Below, piece after piece: positions 27,870 through 36,939 of a stretch of 64,000 nt of DNA; position 1 is the stretch's first letter; every line of letters starts with the position of its first letter. The translations under genes and the position numbers were made by a program. Below the pieces are notes generated by a model. It saw nothing but the letters and a program-made list of their open reading frames with translations, was not told where the DNA came from and searched no databases. The stretch covers positions 1,480,082 to 1,544,081 of the forward strand of contig NZ_JDTH01000002.1 of NCBI RefSeq assembly GCF_000710615.1, read 5' to 3'. This stretch comes from Haladaptatus cibarius D43. GTDB lineage: Archaea; Halobacteriota; Halobacteria; Halobacteriales; Haladaptataceae.

Positions 27870-28604
27870 TTAGAGATACGCCGAGTCCCACCGCGCCGCC
27901 TTTCGCTTGTTGTCACAATCGTTGCACTGGATTCGCTCCATGCTGTCCATCGAGTTGTCGAACGATTCGCAGTTTGCACAGAAGTAGCCGTGGCGGTTTT
28001 CGGCATCTCCGTCGGTGAAGACGGCGAAAAACGGCGCTTTCGACCCGCGACTGCTCTCGGCGCGATTGATGTAGAGCGTTTGGCCCTCGTACTCTTTAGG
28101 TTCCAACACCGCATCTTCGGTTTCGGCGTAGACGTTCTCGGTGTACGTTTGTTCGCCGATTTCTGCGGTACGCTCGCTAACTTTGGTAAAGCCGTGGTCT
28201 TCGTAGAACTGATTTCCTTCTTCGTTGTCGGCGAGCACTAGCCCAATCTGGGATTCGACGCCTTTCTCTCTGAGTTCCTCTTGCGTTCTACCGAGGAGTG
28301 CCGTGCCGACGCCTTCCCCACGGTAGTCGGGGTGGACGTGTAACCAGAGGATGTTCCCCTCGGGCACGTCGGGGAGCATATCACTTTGAGAGAAGCCGAC
28401 CACGTCGCCGCCTTCGAGCGCGACGAGGAACAGCATGCCGCGACTCTGGAACTCGGATTCGAGAGACTCGTCGGAGTACCACTCCGAAACCGCGTGTTCG
28501 ATTGCCTCTTCGTCCACAAAATGTGAGTAGGAGGCCGAAAGCGACCGCTCGGCAACGTCTTGCATTCCGGCAATGTCCTCCGTTCTGGCTTCGCGTACCT
28601 GCAT
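27870..28604 (-). CDS. GNAT acetyltransferase with C-terminal zinc ribbon
   Basis: 244 residues. Residues 1-165 are a GNAT domain with the acetyl-CoA loop in VHPDYRGEGVGTALLGR and a typical NEEGNQFYEDHGF segment. The C-terminal part has two CxxC pairs (FCANC and QCNDC) separated by 16 residues, a likely zinc ribbon. This suggests a protein or nucleic-acid-bound substrate rather than a free metabolite. It is convergent with gltB, 48 bp after its stop. Confidence 0.8.
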   Translation of the reverse strand: MQVREARTEDIAGMQDVAERSLSASYSHFVDEEAIEHAVSEWYSDESLESEFQSRGMLFLVALEGGDVVGFSQSDMLPDVPEGNILWLHVHPDYRGEGVGTALLGRTQEELREKGVESQIGLVLADNEEGNQFYEDHGFTKVSERTAEIGEQTYTENVYAETEDAVLEPKEYEGQTLYINRAESSRGSKAPFFAVFTDGDAENRHGYFCANCESFDNSMDSMERIQCNDCDNKRKAARWDSAYL

Positions 28605-28737
28605 ACTTGGACTACTGTGGCATGAGAGATAAACATTCTACCGGCCAGTGGGATTTCTTCGCTGTTCGATCTTCGACAATCGCCCCACTTCTCCGCCTTC
28701 GGTAGCGTTTTGCGCCATCACCCGAAACCTCCCCGGC

Positions 28738-29727
28738 ATGGATAGCGCACTCGTCATCGGCGGCACTCGATTCATCGGTCGCCACCTCGTAAACGACCTG
28801 CTCGACAACGACTACGACGTGACGATTTTCAATCGCGGCAACCACGACAATCCTTTCGCGGATACCGAGGGCGTCACCCACTTCGAAGGCGACCGAACCA
28901 ACGACTCCGCGCTCGAAGCGGCCAAGGCGGAGGTTGCCCCGGACATCGTCATCGACTGCGTGGCGTACAAACCCCGCGAAGTTCGCGCCGCCATGGAAAT
29001 CTTTGCCGACGTATCGGGCTACGTCTACATCTCCAGCGGAAGCGCCTACGGCGAGGAAATCATCCCCAAGCGCGAAAACGAGACGGAACTGTGTGACTGC
29101 ACGCCCGAACAGGCCACCGACGAATCCGGGGATTCCTACGGCCCACGAAAGGCGGAGGGCGACCGCGCCATCTTCGAGGCCGCAGAGCGGAGTGTGAACG
29201 CGATGAGCCTCCGTCCCTGCATCGTCTACGGCCCGCACGATTACACCGAGCGCCTCGATTTCTGGCTCGACCGGGTGAACCACTACGACCGACTGCTCGT
29301 GCCGGGCGACGGCCAAAATCTCTGGCACCGCGCCTACGTCGAAGACGTGGCCAGCGCCCTGCGAATCGTTGCCGAGGAGGGCGAAGCGGGAGAATCGTAC
29401 AACGTCGGCGACGAGCAACTCGTTACGATGGACGAAATGCTGGGACTCATCGCGGACGCCTTCGAAACCGACGTGGAACTCGTCCACGCCAGCGACCGCG
29501 AACTCTCGACCGCCGACCTTTCGGTGGACGACTACATTCTCTACCGGGAGTACCCGCACGTCCTCGATACGAACAAGCTTGCGAGTCTCGGGTGGGAATC
29601 GACGCCCGTGGAAGAGGCCATGGAGCGGACGGTTGCGGAGCATCTGGAAAGTGACCGTGACGGAAGCGAGTACGAACCCGGTCGTGAGGAAGAGGAGAAG
29701 GTGCTCGGCGTTCTGGACACGATATAA
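28738..29727 (+). CDS. NAD-dependent epimerase/dehydratase (extended SDR)
   Basis: 329 residues from the ATG at 28738 directly before the Rossmann motif (VIGGTRFIGRHLV). Later blocks are YISSGSAYGE and, near residue 137, YGPRKAEGD, where Y and K of the YxxxK active site stand as expected; RPCIVYGP and RAYVEDVA also match extended SDR enzymes. Substrates in this family are usually nucleotide sugars, though the NAD loop here (GGTRFIG) is common in haloarchaeal and plant chloroplast RNA-binding-type members too. Function not settled. Confidence 0.83.
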   Translation: MDSALVIGGTRFIGRHLVNDLLDNDYDVTIFNRGNHDNPFADTEGVTHFEGDRTNDSALEAAKAEVAPDIVIDCVAYKPREVRAAMEIFADVSGYVYISSGSAYGEEIIPKRENETELCDCTPEQATDESGDSYGPRKAEGDRAIFEAAERSVNAMSLRPCIVYGPHDYTERLDFWLDRVNHYDRLLVPGDGQNLWHRAYVEDVASALRIVAEEGEAGESYNVGDEQLVTMDEMLGLIADAFETDVELVHASDRELSTADLSVDDYILYREYPHVLDTNKLASLGWESTPVEEAMERTVAEHLESDRDGSEYEPGREEEEKVLGVLDTI

Positions 29728-29835
29728 GCGACGAGACGCGAGAGGCGTAATGAGAAGGAGTTTGGTTTGATTGGCTCGATAACCGATGTTTCGATTATTT
29801 TTCATTCTTTGTGCCAATCGAGTTGGGATAGATTT

Positions 29836-30204
29836 GCCGTTAGCAACTGCCGACTCCAATGAGACCGCACCGCCACCGCATCCGTCCACGAACCTCCCCA
29901 ACCGACTCCCTCAACTCACTGGCGCTCGTTTCGGTCGTCCCTCGCGCGAACTCGGGCAGACCCTCGGCGGTACACGCCTCGGGTCTACTGACGCACGCGC
30001 CACTGTGGTTTGTGACAATCCACGAAATCCGAATTGTACCATCTGGCGCGCGCTGGCACACCCCCTGAGGATTTTACGTTCGAGGGGGTGTGCTGAAGTC
30101 GCGCGAGGGATGAGTATCGCAACGCAGTGAGAAACGCAGTCGGTTGGGGAGGGTGTGGCCTGCGGTAGCGGTTGCGGTATTTGTTGTCGTGACTTGCCAA
30201 CGAC
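29836..30204. repeat. Interrupted palindromic element, copy P2
   Basis: It occupies most of the 690-bp gap before egsA. Left terminus GCCGTTAGCAACTGCCGAC and right terminus GTCGTGACTTGCCAACGAC (30186-30204) are partly complementary. Inner boxes: CCTCCCCAACCGACTCC and GTCGGTTGGGGAGGGTGTGG; CACGCGCCACTGTGGTTTGTGA and TGGCGCGCG; GCGCGAGGGATGA. Nested hairpins AGACCC/GGGTCT and GCACACCCCCT/AGGGGGTGTGC are private to this copy. It encodes no credible protein. Confidence 0.75.
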
Positions 30205-30244
30205 AGAATCTCAGCATGTTAGAACGTGCAATCTTACTTTTCTT

Positions 30245-30279
30245 GTTGCGGTATGTAGAGTCGTGATTTGCTGACGACA
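30245..30279. repeat. Duplicated terminus of element P2
   Basis: GTTGCGGTATGTAGAGTCGTGATTTGCTGACGAC repeats the end of P2 (30171-30204: GTTGCGGTATTTGTTGTCGTGACTTGCCAACGAC) about 40 bp further on. Its last 19 bases match the P3 right terminus with one change. It may be the relic of another copy. Confidence 0.55.
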
Positions 30280-30417
30280 TTCATCGAAGATTTGAGAGTG
30301 TGCAGTCCGACTTTCGTCGTTGCGATTGAGATGCGTCCAAAACCGTCCGTTCCTGCATCCGCGTCTACGTTCCGCGAGAGAGTAAACTGTTTCACGGACC
30401 CATACCGAATGGATGGT

Positions 30418-31467
30418 ATGTTCGATAAATCTACGTGGATTCGCCTGCCCCGGAACGTGGTGGTAGGCCACGGCGTCCTCTCCGAGACGGTGGACGCCAT
30501 TTCTGAACTCCATCTCCACGGCGTACCATTAATCGTCACGAGTCCGACGCCGAACGACGTGGCGGGCAGGCGAGTCGTCGCGCAGTTCGAGGAGGAAGGA
30601 ATCGCCGTCGAAACGGTGGTCATCGAGGAGGCGAGTTTCGCGTCCGTCCAGCAAGTTATCGAAGTTGCGCGCGAAGTGGATGCAGGATACCTCGTCGGCG
30701 TCGGTGGCGGGAAAGCCATCGACATTGCCAAAATGGCGAGCGACGAAATCAAACGCGGCTTCGTCTCGATTCCGACGGCGGCGAGTCACGACGGCATCGT
30801 CAGCGGGCGAGGGTCGGTACCCGAGAAGGACACTCGACATAGCGTGGCCGCGGAACCGCCACTGGCGGTCATCGCGGACACGGAAATCCTCGCAGACGCA
30901 CCGTGGCAACTCACGACGGCGGGGTGTGCGGACATCATCAGCAACTACACCGCGGTCAAGGATTGGCGGCTGGCCAACCGCCTCCAAAACGTCGAATATT
31001 CGGGCTACTCGGCCGCGCTGGCGGAGATGACCGCCGAAATGCTGGTGGACAACGCGGAGTCCATCAAGCCCGGCTTGGAGGAATCGGCGTGGGTCGTCAC
31101 CAAAGCACTGGTTTCCTCCGGCGTGGCGATGAGCATCGCCGACTCGTCGCGTCCGGCCAGCGGAGCAGAACACCTCTTCTCACATCAACTCGACCGCATC
31201 GCGCCGGGGGCGGCCCTCCACGGTCATCAGGTCGGTGTCGGTTCCATCATCACCGAATATCTGCACGGCGGAAATTGGCAGGGAATCAGAGACGCGCTAG
31301 CGACTATCGGTGCGCCGACAACTTCGGACGACCTCGGAATCGACGGCGAAACGGTCGTCGAAGCACTCACCACAGCCCACGAAATCCGCGATAGATACAC
31401 CATTCTCGGCAATGGGATGAACGAGGCCGCGGCCATCGAAGCGGTGACGGCGACGAACGTCATATAA
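30418..31467 (+). CDS. egsA: sn-glycerol-1-phosphate dehydrogenase
   Basis: 349 residues from the ATG at 30418; an in-frame extension further upstream runs into the repeat and is not family-like. Motifs include VGVGGGKAIDIAK (NAD(P) binding), PTAASHDGIVSG and SGAEHLFSHQLD, with the zinc-binding histidines in SHQLD and LHGHQVGVG. The enzyme reduces dihydroxyacetone phosphate to sn-glycerol-1-phosphate, which sets the stereochemistry of archaeal ether lipids. It is the strongest single marker that this is archaeal DNA. Confidence 0.96.
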   Translation: MFDKSTWIRLPRNVVVGHGVLSETVDAISELHLHGVPLIVTSPTPNDVAGRRVVAQFEEEGIAVETVVIEEASFASVQQVIEVAREVDAGYLVGVGGGKAIDIAKMASDEIKRGFVSIPTAASHDGIVSGRGSVPEKDTRHSVAAEPPLAVIADTEILADAPWQLTTAGCADIISNYTAVKDWRLANRLQNVEYSGYSAALAEMTAEMLVDNAESIKPGLEESAWVVTKALVSSGVAMSIADSSRPASGAEHLFSHQLDRIAPGAALHGHQVGVGSIITEYLHGGNWQGIRDALATIGAPTTSDDLGIDGETVVEALTTAHEIRDRYTILGNGMNEAAAIEAVTATNVI

Positions 31468-31540
31468 AATATCATAACTTTACCGCGGCAACAACTTTCA
31501 AGGCACTCCCGCGAAAGTGTCCGGGTGTGGCGCTAATTAT

Positions 31541-32188
31541 ATGAGTACCATCGTGGAGATTTCGATACCCGCCGACGAGTTCGCGCTCGGTCGTGCACTG
31601 CAATCGGATTCGCAGTTGCAAATCGAACTGGAGCGCATCGTTCCGACGGGGACTGCCGTGTTTCCTTTCTTCTGGGCGTGGGGAGACTCGGTCGGCCAGT
31701 TCGAGGCCGCGGTGCGTGCTGAACCGGCGATACAAGACCTCACGAAACTCGATTCCTTTTCGGATGGGACGCTGTTCCGAGCGGTTTGGAACGAAGAGAT
31801 TACCGGGTTCGTGCAAGGAATCGAAGAGGCCAACGTGACCGTGATGGAGGCAAACGGCACGTCGGATGGCTGGACGTTTCACCTTCGATTCCCGGCACAA
31901 GAACAGATGTCCGAATTTCAAGCCTTCTGCCAGCAGGAAGGCATAACCGTAGAGGTTCATCGCGTCTACTCCCTACAGGAGATGACGGCACAGCAGTTGG
32001 GAACGCTCACGCCCGCACAGCAAGAAACGCTCGTCACCGCCTACGAAGAGGGCTATTTCGAGCGCCCGCGAAACATCACATTGGAGGAGTTGGCCGACGA
32101 ACTGAAAATCTCGCCGCAGGCGGTCGGCGGTCGGTTACGGCGCGGCTACGCGAACCTCATCTCGGGGTCATTTCGTTCAATACAATAG
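31541..32188 (+). CDS. Bacterio-opsin-activator-like HTH regulator (HTH_10)
   Basis: 215 residues from the ATG at 31541. Residues 1-145 form the ligand/GAF-less N-terminal module common to haloarchaeal Bat-like proteins. The C-terminal HTH_10 domain (about 155-210) reads LTPAQQETLVTAYEEGYFERPRNITLEE, then the recognition helix SPQAVGGRLRRG. These are DNA-binding regulators; targets vary and are not visible here. It starts 73 bp after egsA on the same strand and may be read from the same transcript or its own promoter. Confidence 0.85.
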   Translation: MSTIVEISIPADEFALGRALQSDSQLQIELERIVPTGTAVFPFFWAWGDSVGQFEAAVRAEPAIQDLTKLDSFSDGTLFRAVWNEEITGFVQGIEEANVTVMEANGTSDGWTFHLRFPAQEQMSEFQAFCQQEGITVEVHRVYSLQEMTAQQLGTLTPAQQETLVTAYEEGYFERPRNITLEELADELKISPQAVGGRLRRGYANLISGSFRSIQ

Positions 32189-32500
32189 TAAGCGCATAAA
32201 TACGAATATCGAGCAGTACTTAAGTGTGTTTCGTGGGAAACATGTGGCCTCAACTGGTTTCGCCCGCTATCTTTTGTCGTGATTCCCTAGACGGAGATGG
32301 ATGCGTTCCATCCAGTTTGCCAGTGGACGTTGTCTCTTCGCTGTAACTGAACGCTCCGTCTATCGTCCTGAATACGCCCCGACCTGCAAAATCAGCAGAC
32401 CCAGACCGATGGATATACAACCGACTCAGCGAGGGTGCCGCTCGCATGGATTCGAACTGCCGACCGCCGGACCACCACCCGACGAGGGGAGCGTGGTTTC
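32189..32500. other. 312-bp intergenic gap before the response regulator
   Basis: I see no gene. Short frames here lack family features. An 8-bp inverted repeat AGACGGAG (near 32290) and CTCCGTCT (near 32352) and a GGATG/CATCC motif are present. They could be structural or part of a leader, but are too short to call. Confidence 0.5.
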
Positions 32501-33073
32501 GTGACCGACTACAGCGTTCTCGTCGCCGACGATGAGCGTTCGATTGCAGATCTATACTCCCGATGGCTCGGCGAGGAGTACGACGTGTACACCGCATACG
32601 ACGGCGCAGAAGCGATGGAGTATGCGGACGACACCATCGACATCGCACTCCTCGACCGAGATATGCCGCGAGCAAGCGGTGACGACGTTCTTGAGACGAT
32701 TCGTGAGCGACAGCTGGACTGCCGCGTCGGCATGATTACCGCAGTAGAGCCGGACTTCGACGTGCTCGAACTCGGCTACGATGACTACGTCGTCAAACCG
32801 ATACGCTCCCCAGAACAGTTACACGACATCGTCACGACGCTGACACAGCGCGCAACGTACTCCACCGACATTCAGCGACTGCTCACGCTGTCTTCGAAGC
32901 AGGCCGCACTCGAAACCCGAATGAGTCCGGACGAACTCGAAAATCGTGACGAGTATCAGGAACTCATACAGAAGATTCAGTCGCTGAAAGCGTCGCTTTC
33001 GAACACGTTGGACGGATTAGGAGACGACGATTTGCAAGGGGAACTGATGCAGAGCCACGTCGCTTCAGAATAA
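32501..33073 (+). CDS. Response regulator with HalX domain
   Basis: 190 residues from the GTG at 32501 (VTDYSVLVADDE); a longer upstream reading is not family-like. The receiver domain has the acidic pair D10-D11, phosphoacceptor D52 (LLDRDMP) and K99 (VVKP). Residues 110-175 form the HalX domain, a haloarchaea-specific helical module after receivers. HalX regulators take phosphate from histidine kinases; none is encoded nearby. The HalX part ends in QSLKASLSNTLDGLG. No DNA-binding domain is seen. Confidence 0.9.
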   Translation: MTDYSVLVADDERSIADLYSRWLGEEYDVYTAYDGAEAMEYADDTIDIALLDRDMPRASGDDVLETIRERQLDCRVGMITAVEPDFDVLELGYDDYVVKPIRSPEQLHDIVTTLTQRATYSTDIQRLLTLSSKQAALETRMSPDELENRDEYQELIQKIQSLKASLSNTLDGLGDDDLQGELMQSHVASE

Positions 33074-33155
33074 TACGAAACGCTATTTTTCGCGGAAATC
33101 GCTCGATGGGGTTGCATTCGTGAAAAATACGTTTGATGTCCGTTCGACGACGAGA

Positions 33156-33989
33156 CTATCCCAAGTCGGCGCGCTCGAACGAGAGGTAGCCAATCGCCAC
33201 GGGGACGACGAACCACACCGCGAGGATGACCACTGCGAACCACCCTTCGAGGTAGAACGGTGCATCTCCGGTAACCATGGTTTGGTATATCGTCTGTCCG
33301 TCCGGATTCGTCAGGAAGTCGGCCACAACTGCGTACGCGTTCACGGGATTGAGTAGCTGAAGCAGGAAGTACCAGGCTGGAAGCCCTTCTACAGGGTTTG
33401 GAATCCCGCCTTCGAGCAGATAGTAGGCGCCCAGTGGAATGACGCTCCAGACGAGCTGGAAGAGGAAATACAGGCCAATCGCACCAGCCATCGCCCGCGA
33501 GCGGGTGGCGGTCATGGACGAAAAGCCGACGGCGATACCGACGAACACCAGTCCGAAGAGGAGCGTGACGACTCCCTGCACGAGGAACTCGGTTAGCGGG
33601 AATGAACCGTACTGGACGGCGAGAACGATTGCACCCGCGATAAACGCGACAACGGTCGCAACCGAAACGACGACAGTTCGTCCGATCAGTTTGCCGAACA
33701 GAACATCTCGGCGACTGTGGGGCAAGCCGAGCAGGAGTTTGATGCTCCCCGATTCACGTTCTCCCGCGATAGCGAGATACGCGACGACGAGCGCCGCAAG
33801 CGGGACGATGAGGGTCGCTGGAGTGCTAAGGAATGCAACCGTCTGGTTTGCGGTAAAATCATCGTTGAACGAACCTATCGCGTACATTCCACCGGCAGTC
33901 GCCAGCACGAACAGGGCCGTGATGGCCCAGAGCATCTTCGAGCGCGCGGCATCCTCGAAGTCCTTGCGGGCGACGACGGCGACACTCAT
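33156..33989 (-). CDS. ABC-2 type transporter permease (operon 1)
   Basis: 277 residues with about six membrane helices. It opens with a cytoplasmic stretch containing KDFEDAARSK, then helices at about 20-38, 53-75, 101-125, 137-157, 163-190 and 235-262. The motif GERESGSIKLLLGLPHSRRDVLFGKL between helices 2 and 3 is the coupling region. It ends in IGYLSFERADLG, as does the permease of operon 2. Its ATG overlaps the stop of the upstream ATPase gene by 4 bp. Confidence 0.88.
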   Translation of the reverse strand: MSVAVVARKDFEDAARSKMLWAITALFVLATAGGMYAIGSFNDDFTANQTVAFLSTPATLIVPLAALVVAYLAIAGERESGSIKLLLGLPHSRRDVLFGKLIGRTVVVSVATVVAFIAGAIVLAVQYGSFPLTEFLVQGVVTLLFGLVFVGIAVGFSSMTATRSRAMAGAIGLYFLFQLVWSVIPLGAYYLLEGGIPNPVEGLPAWYFLLQLLNPVNAYAVVADFLTNPDGQTIYQTMVTGDAPFYLEGWFAVVILAVWFVVPVAIGYLSFERADLG

Positions 33990-34921
33990 GCTTCTACCTC
34001 CGATTTGACTCCGCGGTCATCCGACTCTGTCGTGTACGCCGTAAACAGGTCTTCGAGCGAAGATTCCTTCGTCGCGATGTCGGTGACGGTCGCACCCGCC
34101 TCTTCGACTGCGTTGATGACTTTCGCCTTCGCACTCGATTCGGTGTAGGTCACCGTGATTTTGTTTCCATCGACCGTGACATCCGTAACGCCTGCTATCG
34201 TCGTCAAGTCGATGTCCGGGATGATGTTGACCGACAGTTCCATCGCCGAACCGGTGTCGCTCGTCTCGCGCAGTCCTTCGATGGTGTCCACGGTGACGAG
34301 TTCGCCTTGGTTCATGATTGCGACGCGGTCACAGATTGCTTCGACTTGGTCTAAGATGTGACTGGAGAAAAACACGGCCGTGCCGCGGTTTGCCTCCGCA
34401 CGGATGATTTCGCGCATTTCGCGGACACCGTGTGGGTCGAGTCCGGAGGAGGGTTCGTCCAGAATGAGCAGGTCGGGGTCGCCCACGAGCGCCATTCCGA
34501 GGGTAACGCGCTGGCGCATTCCTTTCGAGTAGTCGCCCGCAGGGCGGTCTGCGTCCTCTTGGGAGAGTCCGACTCGGTCGAGGATGTCGTCAGCATCGTC
34601 GCCAGTTTTCTTCGAGTCGATGGCGAACTGGATGTGCTTTCGACCCGAGAGTCGTCCGTAGAGGTCGAACGCATCGGGGAGGATACCGATTTGTTCGTGA
34701 ATCGTCTGGGTGTCTTCCTGTGCGTCGTAGCCGAGGACGTTCGCCGACCCCGTGGTCGGACGAATGTAGTCCATCAGCATGTTGATGGTCGTCGATTTAC
34801 CCGAACCGTTCGGGCCGAGGAAACCGAAGATTTCGCCCTCTTCGACAGTCAAGTCGAGGTTGGAAACCGCAACCACCTCGCCGAACTGTTTCGTGAGACC
34901 GTTTGTCTGAATGGCGGCCAT
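33986..34921 (-). CDS. ABC transporter ATP-binding protein (operon 1)
   Basis: 311 residues. Walker A GPNGSGKST (about 33-41), signature YSKGMRQR, Walker B LLILDEPSSGLDP and the switch His in SSHIL are intact. After about residue 215 comes a DUF4162-like C-terminal domain. With the permease it should form an ABC-2 exporter for an unknown substrate, possibly a drug, lipid or copper (NosF-like) function. The operon 2 homologue is clearly a duplicate. Confidence 0.92.
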   Translation of the reverse strand: MAAIQTNGLTKQFGEVVAVSNLDLTVEEGEIFGFLGPNGSGKSTTINMLMDYIRPTTGSANVLGYDAQEDTQTIHEQIGILPDAFDLYGRLSGRKHIQFAIDSKKTGDDADDILDRVGLSQEDADRPAGDYSKGMRQRVTLGMALVGDPDLLILDEPSSGLDPHGVREMREIIRAEANRGTAVFFSSHILDQVEAICDRVAIMNQGELVTVDTIEGLRETSDTGSAMELSVNIIPDIDLTTIAGVTDVTVDGNKITVTYTESSAKAKVINAVEEAGATVTDIATKESSLEDLFTAYTTESDDRGVKSEVEA

Positions 34922-34945
34922 AGCTATCGATTGATTTACTGGCCA

Positions 34946-34953
34946 TTTAAATC
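34946..34953 (-). promoter_or_regulatory. TATA box for ABC operon 1
   Basis: On the minus strand GATTTAAATGG places a TTTAAA box 25-30 bp upstream of the ATPase ATG (34921), as expected for a leaderless haloarchaeal mRNA. Confidence 0.5.
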
Positions 34954-35049
34954 TTCACTGGCATGATAAATCAAGACACGGGATGTCGAGTTTACTGCAC
35001 GATTCGTCGAAATCTATCCGTATTCTCGCGAATTGATTCGTATGCTCAC

Positions 35050-35889
35050 TTATCCCAAGTCAGCGCGCTCGAAGGCAAGGTAGCCGATTGCCAGTGGAGC
35101 GACGAGCCACGCGCCGAGGATGACGAGCATGAACCACTCTTCCAAGTAGAACGGAATATTCATCTGGGGAGTGATGTATCGAGGGAAGTAGATGCTCTGC
35201 TCGGTGAAGACGAGTCCGGCGGCGCGCTGGAACGCATAGGGTGGACTGATGAGGAAGACGAGTTCGTAGATTTCGGGGCCGAGCGTCATTCCGAGTTTGT
35301 CGTCCGCGACGTACCGGAGTGCTGCGGCGGGCGAAATCGTCGGAACCGTCCAGAGGACGTTGAACACGAAGAATACGCCGACGGAACTCGCCATCGCGCG
35401 CGAACGCGAGGCACAGAGCGCCGACAGACCGACTGCGATGCCGATGTACGTCAGGGTAAAGAACAGCATCAACAGGAAGAACTTGGCGAACACGACAAAG
35501 TCAACGCTGTCGAGCATGACAACGCCCAGCACGCCAGCGACGCCGAACGCCAACAGCAGACCGACCGTGATAACCATCGAGCGACCGACGAACTTCCCGA
35601 CGACGAGGTCGAATCGCGTATTCGGCAGTCCGAGCAGATATTTGATGCTCCCCGATTCACGCTCGCCAGCGATGGAGAGGTAGGCGACGATGAGCGCGCT
35701 CAGCGGAATGATGAAGATGCCAATGAGCGACATTAGCGCGAGCACGTCCGTCATCGCGCTCTGAGGGCTGTCGCCCGCGAAGTAGACGATGAGCGCCAAC
35801 AGCAGGACGTACAGCGAGATGAGGCCCAACAACCCTTTCGAGCGTCGGGAATCGATGAAGTCCTTTTTCGCCACGGAAAGCCAGCTCAT
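35050..35889 (-). CDS. ABC-2 type transporter permease (operon 2)
   Basis: 279 residues with about six membrane helices and the same layout as the operon 1 permease: KKDFIDSRRSKG near the start, GERESGSIKYLLGLPNTRFDLVVGK between helices, and the ending IGYLAFERADLG. The middle region differs more (LRYVADDKLG and VFTEQSIYFPR), so the two transporters may carry different substrates. Its ATG overlaps the upstream ATPase stop by 4 bp. Confidence 0.88.
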   Translation of the reverse strand: MSWLSVAKKDFIDSRRSKGLLGLISLYVLLLALIVYFAGDSPQSAMTDVLALMSLIGIFIIPLSALIVAYLSIAGERESGSIKYLLGLPNTRFDLVVGKFVGRSMVITVGLLLAFGVAGVLGVVMLDSVDFVVFAKFFLLMLFFTLTYIGIAVGLSALCASRSRAMASSVGVFFVFNVLWTVPTISPAAALRYVADDKLGMTLGPEIYELVFLISPPYAFQRAAGLVFTEQSIYFPRYITPQMNIPFYLEEWFMLVILGAWLVAPLAIGYLAFERADLG

Positions 35890-36833
35890 GCCGACACCTC
35901 CGCGGGAGATTCGGCTTTCTGGTCGGTCGATTCCTCGCCCCTCGTGTAGCTGTCGAACAGCTCTTCGAGCGAGGCCTGTTCGGATTCGATGTCCGCAATA
36001 TTCGTCGCGGCGTCCACGCGCTTTACCACCTGTGCCTTCTTGCCGGGGTCGGAGAAGGATACGCGAAGCGTGGCGTCATCGACGGAAACGCTGGAGACGC
36101 CATCGATGCTTGACAAGTCGAGTTCGGTCGGGACGCGCGACACTTTCAGGATCAACTGTGAACTCGCACCGGTCAGTTCGCGGAGGCCTTCGACGGTGTT
36201 TTCAGCGACGAGTTGTCCGTTGTTCATGATTCCGACGCGGTCACAGGCCGCCTCGACTTCCGAGAGGATGTGGCTGGAGAAGAACACGGACGTACCGCGA
36301 TCTGCCTCCGCGCGGATGAGTTCGCGCATTTCGCGGATTCCGTGGGGGTCGAGTCCGGAAGAGGGTTCGTCCAGAATGAGCAGGTCGGGGTCGCCGACCA
36401 GCGCGGAAGCCAGCGCGAGTCGCTGTGCCATTCCTTTCGAGTAGCCGCCGACTTTTCGGTCGGCGTCCTTTTGGGAGAGGCCGACTCGGTCGATGAGTTC
36501 CGGCGGACTTTCGTTCGCGCTTTTCGCGTCGATAGCGAAGTCAAGATGCTCGCGTGCAGTAAGTCGGTCGTAGAGGTCGTAGCCCTCCGGGAGGATGCCG
36601 ATTCGATTGCGGATTGCTCGCGGTTCGTTCTGTGCGTCGTGTCCGAGAACCTCCGCGGTGCCCTCGCTCGGGCGCATGAAATCCAACAGCATGTTGATGG
36701 TCGTGGATTTCCCTGCCCCGTTGGGACCGAGGAAGCCGAAGATTTCGCCCTCTTCGACCGTGAGGTTCACGTCGCGGACTGCGACGACGTCGCCGAATCG
36801 CTTCGTGAGGGAGTTCGTTCTGATGGCGGCCAT
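35886..36833 (-). CDS. ABC transporter ATP-binding protein (operon 2)
   Basis: 315 residues. Walker A GPNGAGKST, signature YSKGMAQR, Walker B LLILDEPSSGLDP and SSHIL are intact. It is near-identical over the first 60 residues and around the nucleotide-binding motifs to the operon 1 ATPase. The C-terminal domain differs in detail and ends in a charged tail. It is divergent from the acetyltransferase gene at 36940. Confidence 0.92.
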   Translation of the reverse strand: MAAIRTNSLTKRFGDVVAVRDVNLTVEEGEIFGFLGPNGAGKSTTINMLLDFMRPSEGTAEVLGHDAQNEPRAIRNRIGILPEGYDLYDRLTAREHLDFAIDAKSANESPPELIDRVGLSQKDADRKVGGYSKGMAQRLALASALVGDPDLLILDEPSSGLDPHGIREMRELIRAEADRGTSVFFSSHILSEVEAACDRVGIMNNGQLVAENTVEGLRELTGASSQLILKVSRVPTELDLSSIDGVSSVSVDDATLRVSFSDPGKKAQVVKRVDAATNIADIESEQASLEELFDSYTRGEESTDQKAESPAEVSA

Positions 36834-36939
36834 GTCGGGGGTTTCACAGGCGACCTACATGTGCTTTCTGTTCATTGACACGTCGTACCAATGGCACAGT
36901 TCGAGCAATACTTTTGACAACACGTCACGAGAACTCTGC

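Noticed and set aside
32440-32510. tRNA-like TTCGAAT motif on the minus strand near 32449
   Set aside because: The neighbouring bases do not form a T stem (only one pair adjoining the loop) or an acceptor stem, and no anticodon arm is visible.
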